A stretch of DNA of 64,000 nt from Chloroflexota bacterium (lineage in GTDB: Bacteria; Chloroflexota; Anaerolineae; Anaerolineales; Villigracilaceae): positions 1-64,000 of the forward strand of contig JACRBL010000049.1 in NCBI GenBank assembly GCA_016234485.1, read 5' to 3'. The translations under genes were made by a program, and so were the position numbers. Below, piece by piece: positions 1 through 8,756 of this stretch. Below the pieces are notes generated by a model. The model had not been told where the DNA came from, did no database searches, and worked only from the letters and a program-made list of their open reading frames with translations. Position 1 is the stretch's first letter; every line of letters begins with the position of its first letter.

Positions 1-60
1 AACCAATTCTCTCAACTTTTCGTTCAATCGGTTGTACAATTCCTTGCTACTGCTCATCAT
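1..60 (-). CDS. Partial CDS, N-terminus of an unidentified protein
   Basis: The first 20 codons of a minus-strand gene lie here and run off the left edge. The visible protein starts MMSSSKELYNRLNEKLRELV, a charged, helix-prone start. A strong ribosome-binding site (AAAGGAGG on the minus strand, about positions 64-71) sits just upstream of two tandem ATG codons at 60 and 57, so initiation here is well supported. Too little is visible to name a family. Confidence 0.5.
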   Translation of the reverse strand, partial: MMSSSKELYNRLNEKLRELV

Positions 61-225
61 CGGCCTCCTTTGGTCGTCAAGCAACCAAATTATGCCATAA
101 TGGTGAGCAGTAGCCTTTTATTCATTCTGTAAGGTAATCAGGATTTTTGCCTTGATTTTATCGCTGTTCATACCCCCATATCTGGTGGGTATCACGGCAA
201 CTCCCAGAGAGACAATTTTCCGTCG

Positions 226-260
226 AAAAAATGGAGCAGGCTTATCGTCTGCTCCATTTT
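226..260 (-). terminator. Rho-independent terminator of the XRE/NB-ARC regulator
   Basis: Perfect 12-bp stem (228-239 with 249-260, 9-nt loop) followed on the minus strand by a T-run (A226-A231 on plus). The hairpin overlaps the stop codon of the upstream minus-strand regulator, so it is probably that gene's terminator. Confidence 0.8.
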
Positions 261-2898
261 AGATTCCCATGTCGCGGATCGCCTGTTCCAATGTTACCTG
301 ATTAGCCGCCTGCGATCCAATTTTTCCCTTCCCCAACGCGGATTTCACTCGCTCGAACGCCAGCGCGTCGGGTTCCTGGAAGACGCGCTTTTCCTCGGTG
401 ATATGCTTTTCCACAAGAGACGCCAACTGCGCGGCGCGCTCGAATTGTTTTTCGACTGCCGCCATCTCCGCCAGCGCCACCAGGTTTCCGTATACACCGA
501 CGCGATGTTCGTCCCCCATGGGGTAGTTCAGTCGCAGGCTATCCAAATTCAATTTGTGCGCACAGTCCAAGTCGCCTGCCCGGATGGCCGCATAAGCCAT
601 CATGCGCAGGGGAAATGCGCGCTGGTATTCACTGCCAATGGCCTGGAAAATTGTGAACGCCTGTTGCGCGTACCTGCCCGAAGCGGCATAATCCCCCAAG
701 GCGTTCGCTACCGCCGACATGTTTGCCAGGATGATGCCAGAGCCGATCCGGTCTCCCATGCGCTGCGCCACTTCGAGCGCGCGCATGAAAGTCTCCAACG
801 ATTCCGCGAATTTCTTTTGGGCGCGCAAGGTGGTCGCCAGGGTTCGCAGGGCAAGCCCCTGCCCCCACAAGTCTCCAAGTCGCAAGGCAATTTCATATCC
901 GTGTTTGGCGTTTTCGACAGCCTCAGCCAATTTTCCCTGCCGGGTCAGTACATTTGCGAGCGCGCTCATCAGTGTGTTCAATTGAGTCTGGTAGCCGCAG
1001 GCGCGGCAGAGTTCGATACCCTCCTCCAGCAGGACGCGCGCCTCTTCGTACTTTCCAAGATCGGCGAGAATCTCCCACTGATTATAGATAGCGCTGGCTA
1101 TCAAACGTGTATCGTTGAGTTCGCGCGCGATCTGCTCGCCCTCTTTCGCCAATTTGTACGCTTCGTGAATCCCTTTGTGCCAGCGCCCGAGATAGATGAT
1201 GCTGGCGCCGCGATGCAACAGGATGGAGCGAAATCTACGATGTTCCGGCTGGTCGGCAAGCGGCAATATTTTTTGGAACCATTCTTCGCTTTCCTTCAAT
1301 AAACTATATTCCATGCCCAAAAGACAGAACGCGGCCGCCGTCCGCAAACCCTGCGCCCGGTCAGCCTTCTCATCCAGCGCCCAGTTCAGCGCGGCGCGCA
1401 GGTTGTTTAGTTCCGGTTCGATGTATTGGTAATAATCCAACACATGCCCATCGTCGAGCGTGTTTGCGACGGCCTCCAGCCAATTGGCAAAATAGGCGAG
1501 ATGGCGCGCCCGCACAGCATCCACCTCGCCGCATTCCATGAGACGGTCGTATCCGAATTGGCGCATGGTTTCGAGCAGGCGCCAGCGTGGTTCCTTCCGG
1601 CCTTCCTCGACCACCACCAGCGATTTTTCGGTCAGTTGGATCAGGTGCTGGAAAACATTTCCACATGAAACTTCTGACCCTCCCGGACAGACGGCTTCGG
1701 CGGCGGGCAGATCCCAACTCGAGGGGAAAACCGAAAGCCTTCGCAACAATGCCTTCTCCTGATCCGTGAGCAGGTTATAGCTCCACTCCACCGCGCCGCT
1801 CAGGGTGCGGCGCCAGGCGGGTCCGTCGCGGCCGGAGCGCGCCAGCCATTCGAAGCGGCGGTCGAATTGGGCGAGCATGGCCTGGGGCGAAAAGAGCTTG
1901 ACGCGCGCCGCGGCCAATTCGATGGCGAGCGGAAGACCGTCGAGCCGGCGGCAGATATCCACAACAGCGGGAGTGTTTTCGGGCGTGAGTTCGAAATCGG
2001 ATATCACCGCCTGTGCGCGTTGAAGGAACAACAGGATGGAAGGATTGTCGCTCAACTGCGGGGCGCCCTGTTCTGGAAGAGGCAGGGCGGGAACTGTGTA
2101 CTCATGTTCGCCGGAAACCCGCAAGGCCTCGCGGCTTGTGACGAGCGCCTTCACTTGCGGAGCCCGGCTGAGGATCTGCGCGAGTTGAGGCGCGGCTTCG
2201 AGCAGTTGCTCGAAGTTATCCGCCACCAGCAGAAATTCCTTTCGATTCAGAAAACCGACCAGGCGATCCATCAGCGGCTCATCGGAAACATCCTGCACGC
2301 CCACCGAATCTGCCAGGACCGGCAGGACATCCTTTGGATCCATCACCGCGGAAAGATCCGCGAAGGCCATGCCGTGGGCGAACTTTTCAATGACCCTGCT
2401 CGCGACGTGAATGGCGAGACGCGTCTTTCCTACCCCCGGCGGGCCGACCAGGGTGACCAGGCGAACTTCGGGACGTAACAGGAGCTTGACAATAGCCTCC
2501 CTTTCTCTTTCGCGGCCAACCAGCGGGGTGAGGTGTACAGGCAGGGATACGGTGGCAGAGGCCAGGGCTGGTCGAGCCGGCTCGACCAGCGGAGCGGATG
2601 CGGGTGGAGGCTTGGCCTGCTCGCAGGCGGACTCCTCTTCTTTGGGGGTTGCAAGCACCAGGAGGCGTTCGACCCATTGTGGCTGGTCTTCCAGCCCCAG
2701 GGCAGGAACGAAGCGTGCCTTGAGTGTGGCGGCGTCGGGCAGGCGTTCGTTCTTCTCGATGCGACTCATGTAACTGTAGTGATAGCCCACCTGCAGGGCA
2801 AGTTCGCGCTGGGAGAATTCCGCGCGCTCGCGAAGGTAATGAAGTAATTCCCCAAAGGTCTGAAAAGACTCGGGGGCAAAGATCATACCGCCTGTCAT
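259..2898 (-). CDS. XRE-family HTH / NB-ARC ATPase / TPR transcriptional regulator
   Basis: An 879-residue signal-transducing regulator. Residues about 13-75 form an XRE-type helix-turn-helix (FSQRELALQVGYHYSYMSRIE). After a Pro/Ala linker there is a STAND/NB-ARC ATPase with Walker A GPPGVGKTRL near residue 155 and a Walker B-like LLVADNFEQLL, then GLPLAIELAAARVKLF, typical of AfsR/MalT-like STAND proteins. The C-terminal 400 residues are TPR-like helical repeats. Such proteins usually bind DNA through the HTH and use ATP-dependent oligomerisation on ligand or partner binding. The listed start has a weak ribosome-binding site, and an in-frame ATG four codons later (2886) follows AGGCGG and may be the true start. 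It stands alone, divergent from the small NHLP-like gene. The ligand is unknown. Confidence 0.85.
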   Translation of the reverse strand: MTGGMIFAPESFQTFGELLHYLRERAEFSQRELALQVGYHYSYMSRIEKNERLPDAATLKARFVPALGLEDQPQWVERLLVLATPKEEESACEQAKPPPASAPLVEPARPALASATVSLPVHLTPLVGREREREAIVKLLLRPEVRLVTLVGPPGVGKTRLAIHVASRVIEKFAHGMAFADLSAVMDPKDVLPVLADSVGVQDVSDEPLMDRLVGFLNRKEFLLVADNFEQLLEAAPQLAQILSRAPQVKALVTSREALRVSGEHEYTVPALPLPEQGAPQLSDNPSILLFLQRAQAVISDFELTPENTPAVVDICRRLDGLPLAIELAAARVKLFSPQAMLAQFDRRFEWLARSGRDGPAWRRTLSGAVEWSYNLLTDQEKALLRRLSVFPSSWDLPAAEAVCPGGSEVSCGNVFQHLIQLTEKSLVVVEEGRKEPRWRLLETMRQFGYDRLMECGEVDAVRARHLAYFANWLEAVANTLDDGHVLDYYQYIEPELNNLRAALNWALDEKADRAQGLRTAAAFCLLGMEYSLLKESEEWFQKILPLADQPEHRRFRSILLHRGASIIYLGRWHKGIHEAYKLAKEGEQIARELNDTRLIASAIYNQWEILADLGKYEEARVLLEEGIELCRACGYQTQLNTLMSALANVLTRQGKLAEAVENAKHGYEIALRLGDLWGQGLALRTLATTLRAQKKFAESLETFMRALEVAQRMGDRIGSGIILANMSAVANALGDYAASGRYAQQAFTIFQAIGSEYQRAFPLRMMAYAAIRAGDLDCAHKLNLDSLRLNYPMGDEHRVGVYGNLVALAEMAAVEKQFERAAQLASLVEKHITEEKRVFQEPDALAFERVKSALGKGKIGSQAANQVTLEQAIRDMGI

Positions 2899-2934
2899 GA
2901 GAGTTATTTTACTTCAATTATCAGTTTCAGCGGA

Positions 2935-2961
2935 GTAGGTCGGATTGCCAATCCGACTTAC
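2935..2961. repeat. 27-nt palindromic intergenic repeat
   Basis: Near-perfect inverted repeat with arms GTAGGTCGGATTG and its complement, with one mismatch. A degenerate relative (GTAGGT...ACCTGACCTAC) lies at 19570-19591. It looks like a dispersed REP-type element rather than a local operator. Confidence 0.6.
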
Positions 2962-3042
2962 AGGGACATGAGTCAACACTAGGAGTCAATTAATCGCAAC
3001 ATTGTCAACGCTCGAATCTATATACTGTGGACAATCAACCCC

Positions 3043-3058
3043 GCCGCGATCGGCCTGC
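3043..3058 (+). promoter_or_regulatory. Shared 5' leader motif, copy 1
   Basis: GCCGCGATCGGCCTGC lies just before the AAGGAG ribosome-binding site of the NHLP-like gene. The same 16-mer with one change occurs at 3377-3392, at the same distance from the next gene's ribosome-binding site. It contains the palindrome CGATCG. Function unknown; it could be an operator or an mRNA leader element. Confidence 0.5.
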
Positions 3059-3079
3059 CAACCCAAGGAGAAATGCACC

Positions 3080-3322
3080 ATGTCCACTCCAATCGTTGAA
3101 GCCATCCTGTCCAGGATTATTAGCGACGCCAGGTTTGCCCAGGCGTTTTTCGCCGACCCCGAGAAAGCCCTCGCCGGGTACGACCTGACCAAGGAGGAAA
3201 TTGGACGCTTTGCCAATTTCTCCCGCGCTGATTTCGAGCGCTACGTCAACGCTTCGCCCGAAGAACGCCGGTCCTTCGCGATTGCATCCAACCACAACGA
3301 GAGGGCGTTGCGCGCGGAATAA
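3080..3322 (+). CDS. Small Os1348/NHLP-like protein
   Basis: An 80-residue protein with the pattern F-x-x-x-F-x-x-DPEKALAGYDLTKEE, which resembles the small Os1348-type proteins grouped with the NHLP (nitrile-hydratase-like leader peptide) clan. Those include leader-like peptides of ribosomally made products, but many family members have no proven role. No double-glycine cleavage site or Cys-rich core is visible, so a precursor-peptide role is unproven. The ATG at 3080 is chosen because AAGGAG lies 10 nt upstream; an earlier in-frame start at 3002 lacks this. It is followed by a hairpin (3336-3363) and a secreted beta-helix gene with the same leader motif, so the two may be co-regulated. Confidence 0.6.
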   Translation: MSTPIVEAILSRIISDARFAQAFFADPEKALAGYDLTKEEIGRFANFSRADFERYVNASPEERRSFAIASNHNERALRAE

Positions 3323-3335
3323 ACTTCAATTGTCA

Positions 3336-3363
3336 CCGGGAGGCACGCTCCTGCGCCTCCTGG
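3336..3363 (+). terminator. Intercistronic hairpin after the NHLP-like gene
   Basis: Nine-bp stem CCGGGAGGC / GCCTCCTGG with one G-T pair and a 10-nt loop, without a T-run. It may attenuate transcription or protect the 3' end between the small gene and the beta-helix gene. Confidence 0.4.
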
Positions 3364-3376
3364 AAAAGTCAAGCGG

Positions 3377-3392
3377 GCCGCGATCGGTCTGC
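3377..3392 (+). promoter_or_regulatory. Shared 5' leader motif, copy 2
   Basis: GCCGCGATCGGTCTGC, 15/16 identical to the element at 3043-3058, placed upstream of AAAGGAG and the beta-helix gene start at 3418. The repeat suggests common control of the two genes, or a duplicated leader. Confidence 0.5.
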
Positions 3393-3417
3393 AAATTCAA
3401 ACCAAAGGAGTAAAACC

Positions 3418-5352
3418 ATGAACGTAAAAATCCATTTCCAATTTCCCTTCCGTTTCATCCTGCTGGCCAGCCTGCTCTTATCGCTGGTCGGGGGCGCGGT
3501 GTTGACCACACCTGCCTATGCAGCCACTCTCACCGTCACCACCACCGACGACAGCGGCCCCGGCTCCCTGCGACAAGCCCTGCTGGACGCCAACAACGGC
3601 GATGTGATTGACGCCACCGGCATCTCCGGTACGATCACCCTCGCCAGCCAACTGACCGTTGACGACGACGTGACCATCAACGGTCCCGGCGCGGCCAGCC
3701 TGACTGTGTGCGGGAACAACGCCGTACGCGTGTTCTTCATCAGCACCGGCAAGACCGTGACCATCAACAACTTGACCATAGAACACGGCAAAATGGTAGA
3801 TAATAATGGCGGCGGTATCTATAACATGGGTTTCCTGGCCCTGAACCATGTCGCTGTCTCCTCCAACACGGTGGAAAAAAGCATTACTAATGTGGTTGGC
3901 GGAGGTATTTATTCCGGCACTGGTTCATCCTTGACCGTAATGAACAGCACAATAGACCATAACACTGCCAATGACATGGGAGGCGGGATTATCGCTTCTG
4001 AAGCGTCTATCCACCTTGAGAATGTGACCATCAACTCAAATCAAGTGCTGTCTGGTTCCGGCGAGGGAGGTGGGATAGCAATCCTCTCTAGCCCCTCGGC
4101 GCTCCTCAATAAGGTGACCCTTTCCGGCAACAGTGCGGAACTTACTGGAGGGGGCTTATATTCCAATGTTTCACTTGCCCTGACAAACAGCCTGGTAATA
4201 TCCAACAATGTCACTACCAACAACCCGCAAACCAACGCTGGCGGCGGCTTATCGTTCGATGGCGCGAATCAGACCTTCGACTTGACAAATGTCACCGTTG
4301 CCATAAACTCGGCAGCCACTGGTAACGGTAACGGCAATGGCGGCGGGATCGGATTGTGGTCAGGGACGCTGAACATCATCAATGTCACCCTCGCCGGTAA
4401 TTCCGCTGACCAAGGCGGTGGTATTTGGAAATCTGGTGGGAGCGGTAAAACCATTAATATGCTCAATACCATCCTCAGCAACAATACAACTGCGGGTTCG
4501 GGTTTGCCAAATAACTGCAACGGGGAAATCAACTCACTGGGCTACAACCTGATCAAGGATGTTAATTGTACGATTGTCGGCGACACAACCGGCAACCTCA
4601 CAGGGGTTGACCCGATGCTGGGCGCGCTTGCCGATAACGGCGGCCCGACCGAAACCATGGCGCTCCTGACAGGCAGTCCGGCCATCAATGCTGGCACGAA
4701 CACGGGTTGTCCCGCCACCGACCAGCGCGGCGTGACACGTCCGTTTGGAGCAACGTGCGATATGGGCGCGTACGAGGTCAATCAAGGTGTCGTGACCTAT
4801 CGTTCCAGCGGCGCGCAGGATGGCTGGGCGCTCGAATCCACTGAGACCAGCGGCAAAGGCGGTACGATGGATTCGGCCGCCACTGTCTTCCGTCTCGGTG
4901 ACGATGTGGGGGACAGGCAATATCGCGGCATCCTGTCATTTGACACCTCCTCCCTGCCCGATACCGCGGTCATCACAAAGATCACGCTCAAGATGCGCCA
5001 GCAGGGATTGGCGGGAACAAATCCATTCACCAGCCTCGGCCAGTTGCGCGTGGACATTCGCAAACCGTTCTTTGGCGCTACGGCGGGATTGGCCGCCCAC
5101 GATTTCCAGGGTGCGGCGAGCAAGAACAATATCGGCGCCATTCCCAACACGCCGGTCTCCGGCTGGTATTCCAAGGTCTGGACAGTCGACACGTTCTTCT
5201 CGTTTGTGAACCGCACAGGTACAACCCAGTTCCGCCTGCGCTTCCTGCTGGGCGATAACGACAATGGCGCCGCAGACTACCTCAAATTCTACAGCGGTAA
5301 CGTCGGCGCGGCCTCCCGTCCGCAGTTGATCATCGAGTACTACGTGCCATAG
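3418..5352 (+). CDS. Secreted right-handed beta-helix protein with C-terminal DNRLRE/CBM96-like domain
   Basis: A 644-residue exported protein. Residues 1-36 are a signal peptide ending near TPAYA. The start of the mature protein, LTVTTTDDSGPGSLRQALLDAN, is the CSLREA-like opening typical of polymorphic outer-membrane/choice-of-anchor Q proteins. Asn/Gly-rich repeats (GGGI, NVTI, N-S-N-T) over residues 90-400 predict a parallel beta-helix, ending in the family signature DQRGVTRPFGATCDMGAYE. Residues about 460-644 (RQYRGILSFDTSSLPD...) resemble DNRLRE/CBM96 domains, which are wall- or carbohydrate-associated. It is probably a surface adhesin or polysaccharide-interacting protein. The stop is TAG; an in-frame duplicate of the C-terminal domain follows directly. 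Confidence 0.75.
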   Translation: MNVKIHFQFPFRFILLASLLLSLVGGAVLTTPAYAATLTVTTTDDSGPGSLRQALLDANNGDVIDATGISGTITLASQLTVDDDVTINGPGAASLTVCGNNAVRVFFISTGKTVTINNLTIEHGKMVDNNGGGIYNMGFLALNHVAVSSNTVEKSITNVVGGGIYSGTGSSLTVMNSTIDHNTANDMGGGIIASEASIHLENVTINSNQVLSGSGEGGGIAILSSPSALLNKVTLSGNSAELTGGGLYSNVSLALTNSLVISNNVTTNNPQTNAGGGLSFDGANQTFDLTNVTVAINSAATGNGNGNGGGIGLWSGTLNIINVTLAGNSADQGGGIWKSGGSGKTINMLNTILSNNTTAGSGLPNNCNGEINSLGYNLIKDVNCTIVGDTTGNLTGVDPMLGALADNGGPTETMALLTGSPAINAGTNTGCPATDQRGVTRPFGATCDMGAYEVNQGVVTYRSSGAQDGWALESTETSGKGGTMDSAATVFRLGDDVGDRQYRGILSFDTSSLPDTAVITKITLKMRQQGLAGTNPFTSLGQLRVDIRKPFFGATAGLAAHDFQGAASKNNIGAIPNTPVSGWYSKVWTVDTFFSFVNRTGTTQFRLRFLLGDNDNGAADYLKFYSGNVGAASRPQLIIEYYVP

Positions 5353-5670
5353 TTCCAGGGATTCATGCTGGACATCCGAAAGGGCATGTTCGGCACGAGT
5401 GCTTTGCAGGTTTCTGATTTCCAGGCCGCGGCCAACAAATCCTATGGCCCGTTCACGCCCACCCTCGCGGGATGCTGGTATTCGATTAACCTGACCAGCG
5501 CCAAAGCCTACGTCAACAAACTGGCAACCAACGGTGGCCTCACACAAATCCGCCTGCGCTTCAAGTTGGACGACAACAACAATGGCGTCGCCAACTTCCT
5601 CAGCCTGTACAGTGGCAATGCAGGCGCGGCAGCCCATCCGCAGTTAATCGTGGAATATTACGTGCCATAA
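5353..5670 (+). pseudogene. In-frame remnant of a duplicated C-terminal DNRLRE-like domain
   Basis: Directly after the TAG at 5350-5352 the same frame stays open to 5670 and encodes a second copy of the last ~100 residues of the upstream protein (LDIRKGMFG...DFQAAANKS... ending AAAHPQLIVEYYVP, against ASRPQLIIEYYVP upstream). There is no ribosome-binding site at the first ATG (5365). The simplest reading is the 3' remnant of a tandem paralogue whose 5' part was deleted. Translation by TAG readthrough is possible but unsupported. Confidence 0.6.
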
Positions 5671-5685
5671 AACCGCATTCTGTCA

Positions 5686-5713
5686 AAGCGCCCCTTAATT
5701 TTCAGGGGCGCTT
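5686..5713 (+). terminator. Hairpin terminator-like element
   Basis: Ten-bp stem AAGCGCCCCT / AGGGGCGCTT with an 8-nt loop, 15 nt after the beta-helix region's last stop. The following sequence is only weakly T-rich, so termination is likely but not certain. Confidence 0.6.
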
Positions 5714-5830
5714 GTCATTTCAAAACCAACAAACGCACTTACCGGCTCGCTGTGATCGAGGAAAATAAACTATAGTAGACATGTGGCGCAATAAAAAAGA
5801 TGGCGCATTGCGGCTAATGGTGACGGGACT

Positions 5831-6216
5831 TTAGGCAGGAGCGTACTGCTTCAAAGGGCGCAATAGAATACGGCGATTGACCAAATCGCAGGCAATGCGG
5901 AAGATGGCAGAATGTTTGGTCAGTTGGTGGCGAAACCTTTGCGCCAGAATTTGGGTAGTCTCCCGACAGAGTGTGGTTAGCGCTTTAGCGGGATGGTGGT
6001 CAGGAGTTCATTAACAGTCCAAGCATGATCGGCGAAACCAGCAGCCATCATAGCGGCTTCATCATCGGCAAGTTCGGAAAGCAAATCGGTCTGACGTAAT
6101 AAAGTCAGATCATGGATTGAGCCTGGGACACTTTCGGAAGCATGTTCAACCAGTCGTCGGCGAGATGGCCGCCTGATTTTTGATGGTGTGCGCTTTCTAC
6201 TTTGCCAACATGACAA
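5831..6216 (-). pseudogene. Decayed IS5-type (DDE_4) transposase fragment
   Basis: The minus strand encodes SESVPGSIHDLTLLRQTDLLSEL (shown in part), the hallmark around the second catalytic Asp of IS5/DDE_Tnp_4 transposases. After a frameshift near 5980 the typical C-terminal part follows (CRETTQILAQRFRHQL, IACDLVNRRILLRPLKQYAPA), ending at TAA 5831-5833. The N-terminal half is missing and the reading frame is broken, so it is not functional. No terminal inverted repeats could be fixed with confidence. Confidence 0.75.
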
Positions 6217-6605
6217 TCATCAGAATGGTTGGCAGGCTATATCTTTTACCGCGCGCTTTTCGAAGGTCCGTCAGGGTCTGCAGCCTCCCATAGACACTCC
6301 CCTGCGCTAATTTCTTGCTCTCTGCCAATCGCGCTATACTCCATTCGAGATCATCCTCGGTTTTTTGCCGGTTCGCACTTGCAATTTTACCGAGAAGGAT
6401 CTTGGTTTTTACCTCTTGTCAAGCGACTTTGCTACAGCCATGCACCTCTTCAATGGGCTGGTCGGCGTTTCCCACGATTGGGGATATAATAAAAAACCAG
6501 ACGCGCGGCATCAAAATTTTAGCGTTATGGGCAAAGGCTGGTTTGCGAAAAGAGACGTTCTGCAAAGGCAATGCGCTCGACATTCATTATGTTTGTGAAG
6601 GAAAT
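6217..6605. other. Gene-poor stretch upstream of the histidine kinase
   Basis: 389 nt without a convincing gene. Open frames here are extensions of the kinase frame without a ribosome-binding site. A TATAAT box at 6485-6490 could be the -10 of the kinase promoter, although no good -35 is visible. The left part may contain further decayed insertion-sequence DNA. Confidence 0.4.
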
Positions 6606-8756
6606 ATGCTAGGTTATAACAGAAGGATCAAACTGATCCTTGTAGCGATCTTTCTGGGGACGATGTACTGGATTATTCAATCCGCCTTTTCTGCATACCT
6701 GTTTCACGAGGGAGAATTTCATCAGCAGGTGCTTGCCCCCAGCTGGATTGAAATCTGGCATCGGCTCCTGGTATTTGGATTTATGTTCGGGTTCGCGTTT
6801 CACGCCGATTACCTAGTGTCGAGGCGCGAAAGCGCGCTTGCAGCGTTGAGAGAGAGCGAAGAGAAATACCGCCGCCTCGTCGAGCTTTCGCCGGACGCCA
6901 TCGCGATCCAATGTAAGGATCGTATCGTCTTTGTGAACTCCGCAGGAGTTAAACTCTTTGGGGCGGATAATATTGAACAGATCATGGGTAAATCGGTTTG
7001 GGATTTCGTGCTGGCGAAAAATATAGAGCTCGTCAAAGAACGTTATCGCCAAATGAGGGAACATGGCGCACGGTCCCTTCCCATCGAACAAACATTCCTG
7101 AGACTCGACGGCAAGCATATTGACGCTGAGGTCCTGTCGGTTTCCTTCTTATACAACGGGGAATCCGCCATCATGGCGATCTTTCGCGATATGACCGATC
7201 GCAAAAAGGAGCGCGATGAGCTGACAAAACTGAAGAAGGCGGTTGATACAAGCGGGGAGGTCATCTTTCTAACGGATCGCGATGGCATTTTTACTTACGT
7301 TAACCCGGAATTTACCCGACTCTATGGCTACAGCGAAGAAGAGGTGGTGGGAAAGGTCACGCCTCGGATCTTAAAAAGTGGAATGTTGACAGTCGAAGAT
7401 TATGAAGTGTTTTGGAATACGATTCTGAATAAGCAAGTCGCCAAGGGAACCTGGATCAACAAGGACAGGGCGGAAACGGTAATCAATATCGAGGGATCAG
7501 CAAACCCAGTCCTGGACGACAATGGAGAGATCGTCGGATTCCTGGCATTACAGCACAACGTCACGGAACGCACTCAGGAAGAGGAAAAGCTCCAGCGGAG
7601 AAATCGTGAATTGAATGCGTTATATACCATCGCCGCCACGTTGAATCAAGCCGGCAACCAGGATCAGATCCTGGATCAAGCCCTGGGCGCCATACTTTCT
7701 TTGGATTGGATTGGCGGAGGCGCCAGCGGAATGATATTCCTTCTCGACGAGCAGAAATGTGCGCTCAACCTGGCGGCGCATCGAGGCGTTCCAACAGGGC
7801 ATCCGTGCCTGCTAAAACCTCCCAGGATCGGCGAATGCCTCTGTGGGCTGGTAATCCAGCAGAACAATGTGATGATGTCTGAAGACGGGTGGAAGGATGC
7901 GCGTCACAGCCGACGCTGGGAGGGGATGGACTCCCATCGGGATATCTGCCTCCCGATCCGGGCGCGCGGCCGTGCGCTGGGCGTCATGGATCTGCGCTTG
8001 CCGGCCGTTCAAGTCGTCACCCCATCGGATATCAATCTCCTGAAATCCATGGCCGATCAGATCGGTTTGGCAGTTGAAAATGCCCACCTAGCCGAATCGA
8101 AACGAAAGGCGATTTTTTCCGAGCGGGAACGGATCGCGCGCGACCTGCACGACGATATGGGACAATTGCTTGGCTACGTCAACACGAAGGTTGCGGCGGT
8201 TCGGCTTTTACTCGAAGGCGGGCAATATAGGAACGCCGAGAAAAACCTGATTCATTTGGAGGAGGCCGCCCAGCGTTTGTCTGTGGATGTCCGAAAGGCG
8301 ATCCTGGATCTAAGGGCATCCGGCTCGGCGCAGATGGGTGGCGATCTCGCTTCCATGATTGGGAATTACATTGAACAGTTCAATCGCCTGGGAGTTTTCA
8401 CTGTCACGCTCGATGTTGGGTACGGCTCTGGAGAGTTCAGCATACCGCCGGAGACCGGTGTGCAGGTTTTGAGGATTATCCAGGAAGCGATCACGAATGC
8501 CATGAAACATGCCGGGACCACTGAAATTGCCGTAATTCTCAAAGGACGTGACGATTTCATCGAACTTAACATTTCGGATAACGGCAGTGGTTTCGAACTT
8601 GCCGGTGTCGAGAAAAGCGCGTATCCCCATTTCGGAATGAACACCATGCGTGAGCGAGTTGAACAATTGGGAGGATTGTTCCAGGTGGATACGAAACCAG
8701 GCGCCGGCACAAAAGTTATCGTGTCCATTCCTATCGAAAGGCGTGAACTTCAATGA
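6606..8756 (+). CDS. Membrane sensor histidine kinase (2 TM, PAS-PAS-GAF, HisKA_3)
   Basis: A 716-residue NarX/LiaS-class sensor. Two membrane helices lie near residues 8-32 and 50-70, then PAS domain 1 (EEKYRRLVELSPDAIAI), PAS domain 2 (VIFLTDRDGIFTYVNPEFTRLYGY), a GAF domain (about residues 335-490), a HisKA_3 dimerisation domain with phospho-acceptor His515 in ERIARDLHDDMGQ, and an HATPase_c domain (N-box EAITNAMKHAG, G1 box DNGSGFE). The ATG at 6606 is chosen because GAAGG precedes it and the first membrane helix starts directly after; upstream codons give no plausible protein. It overlaps the response regulator gene by ATGA, so the two form a coupled two-component pair just before the cytochrome island. 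The stimulus is unknown. Confidence 0.85.
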   Translation: MLGYNRRIKLILVAIFLGTMYWIIQSAFSAYLFHEGEFHQQVLAPSWIEIWHRLLVFGFMFGFAFHADYLVSRRESALAALRESEEKYRRLVELSPDAIAIQCKDRIVFVNSAGVKLFGADNIEQIMGKSVWDFVLAKNIELVKERYRQMREHGARSLPIEQTFLRLDGKHIDAEVLSVSFLYNGESAIMAIFRDMTDRKKERDELTKLKKAVDTSGEVIFLTDRDGIFTYVNPEFTRLYGYSEEEVVGKVTPRILKSGMLTVEDYEVFWNTILNKQVAKGTWINKDRAETVINIEGSANPVLDDNGEIVGFLALQHNVTERTQEEEKLQRRNRELNALYTIAATLNQAGNQDQILDQALGAILSLDWIGGGASGMIFLLDEQKCALNLAAHRGVPTGHPCLLKPPRIGECLCGLVIQQNNVMMSEDGWKDARHSRRWEGMDSHRDICLPIRARGRALGVMDLRLPAVQVVTPSDINLLKSMADQIGLAVENAHLAESKRKAIFSERERIARDLHDDMGQLLGYVNTKVAAVRLLLEGGQYRNAEKNLIHLEEAAQRLSVDVRKAILDLRASGSAQMGGDLASMIGNYIEQFNRLGVFTVTLDVGYGSGEFSIPPETGVQVLRIIQEAITNAMKHAGTTEIAVILKGRDDFIELNISDNGSGFELAGVEKSAYPHFGMNTMRERVEQLGGLFQVDTKPGAGTKVIVSIPIERRELQ

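Noticed and set aside
5350..5352. TAG as pyrrolysine or readthrough codon
   Set aside because: No pylTS genes are seen and the following segment is a duplicated domain without a start; deletion is simpler.
5831..6216. Complete insertion sequence
   Set aside because: Transposase is frameshifted and N-terminally truncated and terminal repeats cannot be found.
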